Source of the DNA: a virus | Virus record (IMG/VR): IMGVR_UViG_3300028423_000317 | Span: 1 to 40,750 of that record | Length of the DNA: 40,750 nucleotides | Reading direction: 5' to 3' (one strand) | Shown: positions 22,873 through 29,149 of the stretch, in pieces | Numbering within the stretch: the stretch's first letter is position 1 | How the letters are laid out: the number at the start of each line of letters is the position of its first letter | The notes under the pieces: model-generated | Told to the model about the DNA's origin: nothing | Seen by the model: the letters and a program-made list of their open reading frames with translations, nothing else | Databases searched by the model: none | Translations under genes and position numbers: made by a program

Positions 22873-23075
22873 GTAAATACACCCGCACCCTAAAAGGTCA
22901 GCAGGTTGACGTGTACGACGTTCTAAAGGCGTTTAACGTCACAGACCCAGCGTTACAGCACCTAATCAAGAAAGCGCTATGCTGTGGCTTACGCGGACAC
23001 AAAGACCAAGCGCAGGACTTGCAGGATATTGTCGATTCTTCTTTGAGGGCGCAGCAGTTGGCGCGCGATGAATAA
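22869..23075 (+). CDS. Conserved small phage protein
   Basis: The 68-residue protein MSKYTRTLKGQQVDVYDVLKAFNVTDPALQHLIKKALCCGLRGHKDQAQDLQDIVDSSLRAQQLARDE belongs to a widely seen group of small phage proteins. Its hallmark is DVYDVLxAFxVTxPAxQHxIKKxLCxGxRGHKD; this is recalled similarity. It is probably all-helical. No biochemical function is known to me. It is coupled to the preceding gene by ATGA. Confidence 0.75.
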   Translation: MSKYTRTLKGQQVDVYDVLKAFNVTDPALQHLIKKALCCGLRGHKDQAQDLQDIVDSSLRAQQLARDE

Positions 23076-23119
23076 ATAGTTTACCATAGCGATAGCAACC
23101 ACTATCGCTAAGGATTTTT

Positions 23120-23293
23120 ATGTCTGCATCAAAGAATATCGGAAAGCATGAGCTTGTCGAGTCTTTCATTGAGAATAAATTTAATTACGCAGGAACAGCA
23201 AAAGCTCTTGGATGTGACCGCAACAACGCCAACCAGCGGGCATCTGCTCGACCAAGACGGCACGCCAGCACAGATGATAGACCTATCTATTGA
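23120..23293 (+). pseudogene. Helix-turn-helix N-terminus of deleted phosphoesterase gene
   Basis: The frame MSASKNIGKHELVESFIENKFNYAGTAKALGCDRNNAN begins with a good AAGGA ribosome binding site. It is the normal N-terminal helix-turn-helix of a phage metallophosphoesterase-like protein. After about residue 32 it leaves the family pattern (QRASARPRRHASTDDRPIY) and stops at 23293. The phosphoesterase domain continues in another frame of the same DNA, so an internal segment has been lost around 23212-23225. Confidence 0.65.
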
Positions 23294-23789
23294 GTGTATG
23301 GATTATCTCATTACAGAGGCTTTACGGACGCATGAGAAGGTTATTGTCGTTATAGCACAAGGTAATCATGACCTGTATTCCGCGCTCTGGTTGCGTAAAA
23401 TGTTTGTGCGTCTTTACCGCGATGAGCCGCGAGTTGAGTTTGTCGAAAATGAATTGCCATTTTATGCGTTTAAGTTTGGCAAGTCAGTTATTGGTTTTCA
23501 CCACGGGCATAAGGTCAAGTTTGATAAACTTCCAGCGCTATTTGCTGATGAGTTTAGGCACTTAATGGGCGACACAGTGCGCACCTATATCCACATGGGA
23601 CACTACCACCACAAGGAGATTAAAGAGGTTGGCAAGGCGGTAGTTGAGATGCACCGCACGTTGGCCGCTAGGGATTCACACGCCAGCTACGGCGGCTACC
23701 ACTCGCAACGCTCGACCGACTTAATCACCTACCACAAAGAATACGGCGAGGTCGGGCGCATAACGTCCAGCTTTGATATGCTGTTCTAA
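23148..23789 (+). CDS. C-terminal part of metallophosphoesterase, deleted gene
   Basis: From about 23213 this frame reads LDVTATTPTSGHLLDQDGTPAQMIDLSIECMDYLITEALRTHEKVIVVIAQGNHDLYSALWLRKMF...GFHHGHKVKFDKLP...HMGHYHHKEIKEV...HRTLAARDSHASYGGYHSQRSTDLITYHKEYGEV. Metallophosphoesterase motifs III (GNHD, 23361-23372), IV (HHGHK) and V (GHYHH) are present. The first two motifs (D-x-H and G-D-x-x-D), which should lie upstream, are missing. The frame's own ATG at 23148 lies within the helix-turn-helix coding region and encodes unrelated residues. The product is therefore expected to be inactive. Confidence 0.7.
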   Translation: MSLSSLSLRINLITQEQQKLLDVTATTPTSGHLLDQDGTPAQMIDLSIECMDYLITEALRTHEKVIVVIAQGNHDLYSALWLRKMFVRLYRDEPRVEFVENELPFYAFKFGKSVIGFHHGHKVKFDKLPALFADEFRHLMGDTVRTYIHMGHYHHKEIKEVGKAVVEMHRTLAARDSHASYGGYHSQRSTDLITYHKEYGEVGRITSSFDMLF

Positions 23790-23823
23790 TATGTAAACAA
23801 AACCGCACTTTATATACACATGT

Positions 23824-23885
23824 ATGCAGTTATGTACAGATTTATGCGCATTGTGTACATAACCTGCATCGATTGCATAAATCTG
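23824..23885. repeat. Two crossing inverted repeats (pseudoknot-like)
   Basis: Arm A ATGCAGTTATGTACA (23824-23838) pairs with TGTACATAACCTGCAT (23854-23869) with one bulged base. Arm B CAGATTTATGC (23837-23847) pairs perfectly with GCATAAATCTG (23875-23885). The order A-B-A'-B' means the two helices cross. Confidence 0.75.
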
Positions 23886-23889
23886 TTTA

Positions 23890-23921
23890 GCCGCATTATT
23901 TGCGGCCTTCCTCCCTGTTTT
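23890..23921 (+). terminator. Weak hairpin terminator
   Basis: GCCGCA-TTATT-TGCGGC (23890-23906) is followed by CTTCCTCCCTGTTTTG, a pyrimidine-rich but not pure T tail. It would separate the phosphoesterase unit from the small-gene operon. Confidence 0.45.
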
Positions 23922-24004
23922 GTAACAATTAAATCGACTTTATGCACGGTTTCAATTGCCAACGTGACTAATTTGCGCAACTCATCCGACCAGCTAAAAA
24001 CACC

Positions 24005-24034
24005 TTTACACCAACAATACATTGTTGCTATCTT
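24005..24034 (+). promoter_or_regulatory. Promoter with palindromic operator for small-gene operon
   Basis: -35 TTTACA (24005-24010), 18-bp spacer, -10 TATCTT (24029-24034). The spacer contains a perfect 7-bp palindrome CAACAAT-AC-ATTGTTG (24012-24027). The site differs from the late operator and is the type bound by Cro/C1 proteins; two such regulators are encoded in the window. Confidence 0.6.
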
Positions 24035-24064
24035 TACATCGTCAACAACGAAATGGAGAGAGCG

Positions 24065-24457
24065 ATGAGCGAACTACAACTAACCCAGCATGGTATCGAC
24101 CGACTTAACAGAATGCGTAAGGAAGTATTGAGCGGTAACTTTACAGCAGAAGTAACTTGCCGAAGAGAAGACGGTAGCCCGCTTTACTTTTTTGTAAGAA
24201 TGCCAAGCGGTAGCCACTGCGCTTTTGTTAGCGATGAAAAGGATGTTCCAAACTATATTGCTAACTCTGTCAGCGCCACGCTAAACAGTAAAATTAGAAT
24301 GCGACTATTCGAGCCGCTAGAATTAGGTCGGTGGGCATTGGCAGAAAAAGATGATGTGACTACTGTTTATTTAGGTCGAGAAGACTACTCAACCCCAGCG
24401 CAACGGGCGCTGGAATCACTTGGCAAGCGTTTGGGAGCGATACAATGCACACACTAA
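24065..24457 (+). CDS. Hypothetical protein, first gene of small-gene operon
   Basis: The 130-residue protein begins MSELQLTQHGIDRLNRMRKEVLSGNFTAEVTCRREDGSPLYFFVRMPSGSHCAFVSDEKDVPNYI. The ATG at 24065 follows GGAGAG and is preferred to the upstream in-frame ATG at 24053. The middle looks beta-rich. The C-terminus (TPAQRALESLGKRLGAIQCTH) overlaps the next gene. I recognise no family. Confidence 0.65.
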   Translation: MSELQLTQHGIDRLNRMRKEVLSGNFTAEVTCRREDGSPLYFFVRMPSGSHCAFVSDEKDVPNYIANSVSATLNSKIRMRLFEPLELGRWALAEKDDVTTVYLGREDYSTPAQRALESLGKRLGAIQCTH

Positions 24458-24636
24458 TCAAAACCCTAGAAGATTTACGGGAGCGGATGCAAGCGCACCG
24501 CTCGACCGACATCGCCAACAAGTCAGGCATTCACGTTAATACAGTGCGGTCAATCCGCAACGGCGTGAATCTTAACCCGACCATTGGCGCGATTGCAAAA
24601 ATTGAAGAAGCATTGGAGGAGTTGGACAATGATTGA
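24445..24636 (+). CDS. Small helix-turn-helix regulator
   Basis: The 63-residue protein MHTLIKTLEDLRERMQAHRSTDIANKSGIHVNTVRSIRNGVNLNPTIGAIAKIEEALEELDND is a compact Cro/C1-type helix-turn-helix protein. The fold lies in STDIANKSGIHVNTVRSIRNG. It is a candidate for autoregulation at the CAACAAT/ATTGTTG operator upstream; that is inference. It overlaps both neighbours. Confidence 0.75.
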   Translation: MHTLIKTLEDLRERMQAHRSTDIANKSGIHVNTVRSIRNGVNLNPTIGAIAKIEEALEELDND

Positions 24637-24829
24637 TTATCTCGCAATGATTGAGGATGCAACGTATGACGATTGCGAGCGCCTAGCCGAATCGTACGAC
24701 GATTTAACAGCCGATGACCTGTACGGATTTGTCATTGGCGATAACGACAACGAGCTTTGTTTTAAGGCGTTCAAAGACGACATTGACGAAGCGGCGTTAA
24801 ACCATGAAATGTATCGACGGGGGATGTAA
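24629..24829 (+). CDS. Small acidic hypothetical protein
   Basis: The 66-residue protein MIDYLAMIEDATYDDCERLAESYDDLTADDLYGFVIGDNDNELCFKAFKDDIDEAALNHEMYRRGM is strongly acidic. The ATG at 24629 follows GGAGGAG at 7 nt. Highly acidic small proteins in phage early regions can be DNA mimics or host-protein inhibitors, but nothing specific is recognised. It shares bases with the previous stop and the next start. Confidence 0.6.
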   Translation: MIDYLAMIEDATYDDCERLAESYDDLTADDLYGFVIGDNDNELCFKAFKDDIDEAALNHEMYRRGM

Positions 24830-25053
24830 TGCAACACAATGACTTCAAAACACTGGCGACAATCGCCAAAAACAAAGACGCGTTCCGACATTGTGAAGTG
24901 CCAGTCGAGCCGAATAACCGAACCAACATGATTAAGCGCTGGGTACGCGCTGGCATGATTGAGCGCACCGAGAAGGTAGGCCATTACAACATCACACAAT
25001 CTTTTTACGACGAAGCGATTAAAATTGAGCAACTATTGGGAGAAATAGCATGA
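24829..25053 (+). CDS. Small winged-helix-like hypothetical protein
   Basis: The 74-residue protein MQHNDFKTLATIAKNKDAFRHCEVPVEPNNRTNMIKRWVRAGMIERTEKVGHYNITQSFYDEAIKIEQLLGEIA has the look of a small winged helix: helix, NMIKRWVRAGMIER recognition region, a short hairpin, then a final helix. The start is a TAATG junction with the previous gene. It resembles the 81-residue protein at 25773 in layout (both end in an I/VEKAIxE-like helix). Function unknown. Confidence 0.6.
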   Translation: MQHNDFKTLATIAKNKDAFRHCEVPVEPNNRTNMIKRWVRAGMIERTEKVGHYNITQSFYDEAIKIEQLLGEIA

Positions 25054-25133
25054 AAAAAGATACTTGGATTTGGATAGGGGTGTTCTTCGTCTTGTCATTG
25101 GCGTTTTGGTACGTACTGGCAGGTGCGCGATGA
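25050..25133 (+). CDS. 27-aa single-pass membrane peptide
   Basis: MKKDTWIWIGVFFVLSLAFWYVLAGAR is one transmembrane segment with a positive N-terminus. It is linked to both neighbours by ATGA overlaps, and GGGAG precedes it. It may be a membrane-acting phage peptide; no family is recognised. Confidence 0.55.
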   Translation: MKKDTWIWIGVFFVLSLAFWYVLAGAR

Positions 25134-25342
25134 ACAAACTATCAGAAGCAATGTTAGCGCTTACGCTGAACAAGCTAAACTCAGTTGACGCGCTAAACTT
25201 GTCGCTGGCCGTAGAATCTGTCATCGATTCCGCTAACGTGGTGTCAAAAGCAACAGTGGACGGTGAATTGCAGGACTACATGACCAACAACTTAGAATTA
25301 AACTTAGCGCACTTGGAAGGTGTATTGGAGGAACTAGAATGA
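25130..25342 (+). CDS. Small hypothetical protein
   Basis: The 70-residue protein MNKLSEAMLALTLNKLNSVDALNLSLAVESVIDSANVVSKATVDGELQDYMTNNLELNLAHLEGVLEELE is acidic and probably all-helical with amphipathic repeats. It is coupled to its neighbours at both ends (ATGA). I recognise no family and no catalytic residues. Confidence 0.55.
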   Translation: MNKLSEAMLALTLNKLNSVDALNLSLAVESVIDSANVVSKATVDGELQDYMTNNLELNLAHLEGVLEELE

Positions 25343-25479
25343 ACGCAGCTGATTTTATGGATATGCTGAAACGTGCAGAGCGCGAGGTAAACGCAGAGAA
25401 CAAAGCAAAAGCCAAGCGCATAGCGCAACGACGCCAACAAGCCGAATACGAGAAACACTTAAAGGAGCTAGAACAATGA
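25339..25479 (+). CDS. 46-aa helical hypothetical protein
   Basis: MNAADFMDMLKRAEREVNAENKAKAKRIAQRRQQAEYEKHLKELEQ is a single charged helix, likely a coiled coil. GGAGG precedes the ATG at 25339, and it ends in an ATGA overlap. The coupling supports its being translated. The function is unknown. Confidence 0.55.
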   Translation: MNAADFMDMLKRAEREVNAENKAKAKRIAQRRQQAEYEKHLKELEQ

Positions 25480-25673
25480 AGCCTATCGACTGGATATTAG
25501 CTGTAAACAACGCATTAACGTACTGCCAAAACAACCGCGACCGATTGACCACATTAACCACAGACGGCGCTCATCTTGAGCATGGCGGGCTGTTGTCGCA
25601 TAAAGACGTGCGCGACTGCAACCTAGCCGCTGCGCACATGGTAAATGGCGACCCGATGCCGGAGGATGATTGA
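25476..25673 (+). CDS. Small hypothetical protein
   Basis: The 65-residue protein MKPIDWILAVNNALTYCQNNRDRLTTLTTDGAHLEHGGLLSHKDVRDCNLAAAHMVNGDPMPEDD follows AAAGGAG with good spacing. It overlaps the previous and next genes by a few bases. It has two Cys and several His residues but no clear metal-binding pattern. Not recognised. Confidence 0.6.
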   Translation: MKPIDWILAVNNALTYCQNNRDRLTTLTTDGAHLEHGGLLSHKDVRDCNLAAAHMVNGDPMPEDD

Positions 25674-25783
25674 TGGAAGGCGTAAGATTTAGCTTAATGA
25701 TGTCGCTTGGCTTTATCGGCGTTGTGTGTGTCGTGTATGCGCTCATTGATGCGTGGCATAGGGATGGTGACGATGAGCAATAA
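25673..25783 (+). CDS. 36-aa single-pass membrane peptide
   Basis: MEGVRFSLMMSLGFIGVVCVVYALIDAWHRDGDDEQ has one transmembrane segment (about residues 6-27) and an acidic cytoplasmic tail. The start overlaps the previous stop (TGATG), with GGAGGATG upstream. It is the second membrane peptide of this operon. Function unknown. Confidence 0.55.
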   Translation: MEGVRFSLMMSLGFIGVVCVVYALIDAWHRDGDDEQ

Positions 25784-26018
25784 AAGCAACGTGCGCCTCG
25801 ACTACATCATTACATGCTTTCACCTTGACGCAAGCGGTGCGGAGCATTTTACGCCAAAAGAGATACGCGCAACAAAGGATGATTGCTATTCGATGTACGT
25901 GCAAAGCATGGCACGCTGCGGCCTTTTGCGACAGGTTAGCCGTGGCATATATGAGCTAACCAAAAAGGCATATCGTGAAATGGTGCGAATCGAGAAAGCC
26001 ATAGCGGAGTTTGCATAA
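25773..26018 (+). CDS. Small winged-helix-like hypothetical protein
   Basis: The 81-residue protein MSNKSNVRLDYIITCFHLDASGAEHFTPKEIRATKDDCYSMYVQSMARCGLLRQVSRGIYELTKKAYREMVRIEKAIAEFA resembles a winged-helix DNA-binding domain: three helices, then the G-x-Y-E-L-T hairpin typical of the wing. The ATG at 25773 is preferred to the in-frame ATG at 25764, though neither has a strong ribosome binding site. It is the last rightward gene before the terminator facing the lysis cassette. Confidence 0.65.
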   Translation: MSNKSNVRLDYIITCFHLDASGAEHFTPKEIRATKDDCYSMYVQSMARCGLLRQVSRGIYELTKKAYREMVRIEKAIAEFA

Positions 26019-26042
26019 AAAAGCCCGCCGATTAGGGCGGGC
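26017..26042 (-). terminator. Terminator between small-gene operon and lysis cassette
   Basis: GCCCGCC/GGGCGGGC (26023-26029, 26035-26042) is followed, reading leftwards, by six T (26017-26022). It ends the long lysis-tail transcript. The hairpin alone may also slow rightward transcription. Confidence 0.85.
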
Positions 26043-26076
26043 AAACGCTTGGAGAGAGCATGAAAACAAGTACAGG

Positions 26077-26490
26077 TTACCCTTTGCGCTTAATCATGTC
26101 AACTGCAAAGTAAAATCCGATGACGATATTCATCGGGTAAAGCAATATCTCTTTGGTCATGGCGAATACGTCATCCGCCAGCATATCAAGCTGCCCCATC
26201 AGCGCAGGCGACCAGCCTAAACCCATGCCGACACGGAACAGTATCGTGCATATCAACCATGTTCCTGTAAACACCATAAAGCCAACAGTAAAAGCAAACG
26301 CAATAAACCGCCGCATGATACTTTGATGTTTGGTCTTATCGATGTACCTTAACAACCAATCGGACTTTTGCTGGTCCGTCATCTGGTCGAGTCCGCCAAG
26401 TTTGCGGATTCCATCAATAGCTGTATCTTGCAACTTGCCCGATGAAAACATTGAGCCGAAAAAACCGCCGATGGCAGACAAAATACTCAT
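26077..26490 (-). CDS. Holin-like membrane protein
   Basis: The 137-residue protein has an N-terminal amphipathic part (MSILSAIGGFFGSMFSSGKLQD) and a charged middle. Two hydrophobic segments follow, FIAFAFTVGFMVFTGTWLICTILF (62-85) and about 113-131 (TKEILLYPMNIVIGFYFAVDM), with a basic end KRKG. The layout and its position at the end of the lysis cassette fit a phage holin, which would open the inner membrane. It is assigned by topology and context; no named family signature is claimed. Confidence 0.65.
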   Translation of the reverse strand: MSILSAIGGFFGSMFSSGKLQDTAIDGIRKLGGLDQMTDQQKSDWLLRYIDKTKHQSIMRRFIAFAFTVGFMVFTGTWLICTILFRVGMGLGWSPALMGQLDMLADDVFAMTKEILLYPMNIVIGFYFAVDMIKRKG

Positions 26491-26491
26491 A

Positions 26492-26770
26492 TCAACCTCG
26501 CGCTATTTTCAGGTTGTGCAATACCACCCAAACATAAAGCGCGACAAGCGCAAGATTAGCCCACCATACGCCATGATAAGCTAAATAAAACACGCCAACT
26601 ACCGCTGGCAGCTTTATAATCGGCCACCAGTTGTCGAACCATTCCATCGCCTTTCGGGCGACGGGATTGGCCTCTGTGTGGCCTTTTTCGATTAGCTCAT
26701 TGGTCAGCGTGATGTCGCGGATGTTTAGCGCTACGAAAATCACCGCCAATACGAATGCTAGTGCTGTCAT
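26492..26770 (-). CDS. Small multi-pass membrane protein, lysis cassette
   Basis: The 92-residue protein (MTALAFVLAVIFVALNIRDITLTNELIEKGHTEANPVARKAMEWFDNWWPIIKLPAVVGVFYLAYHGVWWANLALVALYVWVVLHNLKIARG) has three hydrophobic stretches. The sequence TNELIEKGHTEANPVARK is a pattern seen in small phage membrane proteins of this kind (recalled). The ATG at 26770 follows GGGG at 5 nt. It lies between the candidate lysis genes and may be a second holin, antiholin or superinfection-related protein. Confidence 0.6.
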   Translation of the reverse strand: MTALAFVLAVIFVALNIRDITLTNELIEKGHTEANPVARKAMEWFDNWWPIIKLPAVVGVFYLAYHGVWWANLALVALYVWVVLHNLKIARG

Positions 26771-26771
26771 G

Positions 26772-27182
26772 TTAACCCCATTCATCTAAACCAGAAATAA
26801 AGAGCATAGCGGATTCACCGTTTAGCTCACGTAAGAACAGTTTAATCGCTGCACCTGAATCGCGCAAGTTTTGACCATTCCATGACAACCCCAAAGCTAT
26901 GCAACCTTGTAACTGACTCACCTTGTTAGCGGCGTGAAAGAGGCAATACGTCCGTACCCCCTCAGTCTTGCCAACCGTGCCGCCCGATATAATGTAACAC
27001 TCGCCATGCGTCGGTGATTGCCACGGGTCGATGCGATAAACGCCGTCAGGAATACAACTCTCAAACGGCTCGTTATTCTTCCACGGGCATTCAAGCGATT
27101 GCAGTACACGACCAGACGGCATCGTTAAAATGCCGCCTGTCTGTGTGTCGCTTGGGTCTCGCTCAAGGTAGAGAGCTTTCAT
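26772..27182 (-). CDS. DUF5675 family protein, probable lysis cassette member
   Basis: The 136-residue protein starts MKALYLERDPSDTQTGGILTMPSGRVLQSLECPWKNNEPFESCIPDGVYRIDPWQSPTHGECYIISGGTVG. It continues with TYCLFHAANKVSQLQGCIALGLSW. This matches the DUF5675 family: short N-terminal strand, LELPWKNN-like motif, IP-x-G-x-Y, and the later H-x-A-N...GCIALG motif resembling L,D-transpeptidase-like folds. It lies beside two membrane proteins and no classical lysozyme is seen, so it is the best candidate for cell-wall work. That role is inference. The ATG at 27182 is chosen because the upstream extension lies inside the previous gene. Confidence 0.7.
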   Translation of the reverse strand: MKALYLERDPSDTQTGGILTMPSGRVLQSLECPWKNNEPFESCIPDGVYRIDPWQSPTHGECYIISGGTVGKTEGVRTYCLFHAANKVSQLQGCIALGLSWNGQNLRDSGAAIKLFLRELNGESAMLFISGLDEWG

Positions 27183-27423
27183 CGGGCAGACTCGCTTCAA
27201 ACGTGCTTTGGTCAGGAAACACAAAGAATCGTGTACCGCCACCTTGATAAATTCTCAAAGGCGTTGCAGGCGCTTCGATTTCGTATTGCTCCCACTCAGT
27301 CGGCACTTCACCACGGGCGTTGACGTGAAAACCTGACTGATACGTTGGTTTGTTTGTGATATTGCCATTATCATCAAAAGTGGGCGGCGTTTCGTACATT
27401 TTGCCGATTATTGAGTATTCCAT
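27163..27423 (-). CDS. Small hypothetical protein between tail fibre and lysis genes
   Basis: The 86-residue protein MEYSIIGKMYETPPTFDDNGNITNKPTYQSGFHVNARGEVPTEWEQYEIEAPATPLRIYQGGGTRFFVFPDQSTFEASLPDESSLP looks beta-rich. GGAGCAATAAC precedes the ATG. It overlaps the DUF5675 gene start by 20 nt. It lies one base from the end of the tail fibre gene, so it could be a fibre chaperone or small tail protein. It is not recognised. Confidence 0.65.
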   Translation of the reverse strand: MEYSIIGKMYETPPTFDDNGNITNKPTYQSGFHVNARGEVPTEWEQYEIEAPATPLRIYQGGGTRFFVFPDQSTFEASLPDESSLP

Positions 27424-27424
27424 G

Positions 27425-29149
27425 TTATTGCTCCAAAGTTGTTAGGGCGATGGCTTGGGTGTCTGATACCCTATCGGGATTAACCGAAACTTCTTTAAAT
27501 TGCAGTTTTCCGTCAACACTGTCCGTTTGCCTATAACGCTTCCCTAGATTCAATGTTCTAGCTGCGCTGTACCAATCTGTTGGTGTGTTGATAGTTGCCG
27601 CATTGCCTTTAACACCGTTAGCAAACAACACAAACTCACTATTTACTACGTCGTATCTTATTAAAGCTTTTATCTCTTCGTTCGCGCTTGCGTTATGTGA
27701 TCCAGAAACTGCTGAATCAGAACTGCCAACATCCGACGCAAGAAAAGCCTGCAATGTGTCGCCGCGGGTGTAGAGAGTGATTCCGTTGTCGATTGTATTG
27801 TCGCTGTTTCCAACAGAGAAAGTGAACGTCAAGATTTTATTTGTGTTAGCGAAATAGTGCAGGAATACATACCCGTAATCGGGGTTGAATGTTAGCTCTG
27901 ACTTATCTGCTTCGACCTGCGTAACTGCCACCTGACTATTTTCAGTTGGTATGTAAGGCATTAAGTCACCACTGTTAGCCATAAACCCAGTTAAATAACC
28001 GCCTTCGCCTTGCGTCCAGTTTTCCCCGCCTGTCGATATGGTATCAATTTTAGAGAGCCAAATCTGAACAGGGAATGAGTTAGTGCCTAAACCGCTATCC
28101 GTCACTGATAGTCTGTAAGCGCCATCAGACAATGGTTCAATATGCGTGTAACCATTAAAATTATTTGAATTTATACCACCTGTTATTGGGTTGATATTTA
28201 CACGCACTTCTTTAGCTGCACTCAAACGAAAGAATACGCTAGTCGCTTCGTCTGGTTTAAAAACAACACTGACTGTGCCTGTATCTCCTGTATTCACTGA
28301 CTTAGATATGGCAACAGCTTCTGTTCCTGTTGCACCAGCTTCTACCCTACCGAATTTTATGGCAGTGCCACTTCTAACGATGGGCGAGTCTAACCCTGAT
28401 ATGGAAGCTAATGAAGACCCTATCTTAACCCAAGAAGAGTCTGTCAAATCTTCTGAATAATTAAACAAATTCGTACTACTAGGAGCAACCTGCAATCCTT
28501 GACAAACGCCATTCCCATCATAAACAATCGGCGCATTACCAACGCCTGAATCGTAAATCTTGCCATCTGGACCAATGCCTGTAATGCCATCAGGATTTGT
28601 CATTGTAATAGCCGCAGCCACGCCACTAGCGACCTTGCTCAAGCCCGTTGGTACAAGCGCATAGTCTTGCGTAAAGTCAGCGTAGAATGCGGCGTTGCTT
28701 TTTAGCTTTTCTTCGACCTGAGATTTTAACCCATTAGTCAATATTCTCCATAGCCCGGACTCAAGGCTAGGTTCATTATTTTCTATGGAGCCAACCTCAG
28801 ACAGTAATAACCAAAAGGAGCCTCTATGAAAAACTGAAACCCCCGGATTGTAATCTCCAGATAAGTCTTCCCATTTCCCGACGTAATTAGAAAGAGCTTC
28901 AGCGTCAGTAAGTAATGACTGAACGGCATCTCTATCTTTCGCAACTTCTAACTTATCAGAGGATACTTTATTAACGTTTTGTTGAATAGAACCCTCAGTT
29001 TCTTCTACCCACTCCCCGGCAGAATTAACCCCCGACCTAAAAGTACTTAAAGCATTCAGGAAAGAGTCGGTTTTATCAGAGAATTCCGTAGGTGTATCAG
29101 TAGACCTATTCGGAATTGGAGGTAGTTCGGTTATTTGTGGATAGCTCAT
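27425..29149 (-). CDS. Tail fibre / receptor-binding protein
   Basis: The 574-residue protein has an N-terminal tail-attachment segment (ELPPIPNRSTDTPTEFSDKTDSFLNALSTFRSGVNSAGEWV). A helical stalk follows (about 50-90), then a WEDLSGDYNPGVSVFHRGSFWLLL carbohydrate-binding-like part. The central APSSTNLFNYSEDLTDSSWVKIG module is typical of phage tail fibres, and a C-terminal lectin-like region (about 410-560: ADKSELTFNPDYGYVFLHYFANTN...ALIRYDVVNSEFVLFANGV) closes it. It likely binds the host surface. It starts in an ATGA overlap with the tail protein before it. Host range should be set largely by its C-terminal half. Confidence 0.82.
   Translation of the reverse strand: MSYPQITELPPIPNRSTDTPTEFSDKTDSFLNALSTFRSGVNSAGEWVEETEGSIQQNVNKVSSDKLEVAKDRDAVQSLLTDAEALSNYVGKWEDLSGDYNPGVSVFHRGSFWLLLSEVGSIENNEPSLESGLWRILTNGLKSQVEEKLKSNAAFYADFTQDYALVPTGLSKVASGVAAAITMTNPDGITGIGPDGKIYDSGVGNAPIVYDGNGVCQGLQVAPSSTNLFNYSEDLTDSSWVKIGSSLASISGLDSPIVRSGTAIKFGRVEAGATGTEAVAISKSVNTGDTGTVSVVFKPDEATSVFFRLSAAKEVRVNINPITGGINSNNFNGYTHIEPLSDGAYRLSVTDSGLGTNSFPVQIWLSKIDTISTGGENWTQGEGGYLTGFMANSGDLMPYIPTENSQVAVTQVEADKSELTFNPDYGYVFLHYFANTNKILTFTFSVGNSDNTIDNGITLYTRGDTLQAFLASDVGSSDSAVSGSHNASANEEIKALIRYDVVNSEFVLFANGVKGNAATINTPTDWYSAARTLNLGKRYRQTDSVDGKLQFKEVSVNPDRVSDTQAIALTTLEQ

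Noticed and set aside
26011-26220. Rightward ORF across the terminator into the holin-like gene
   Set aside because: It starts inside a terminator hairpin and runs antisense to the holin-like gene without a recognisable product.
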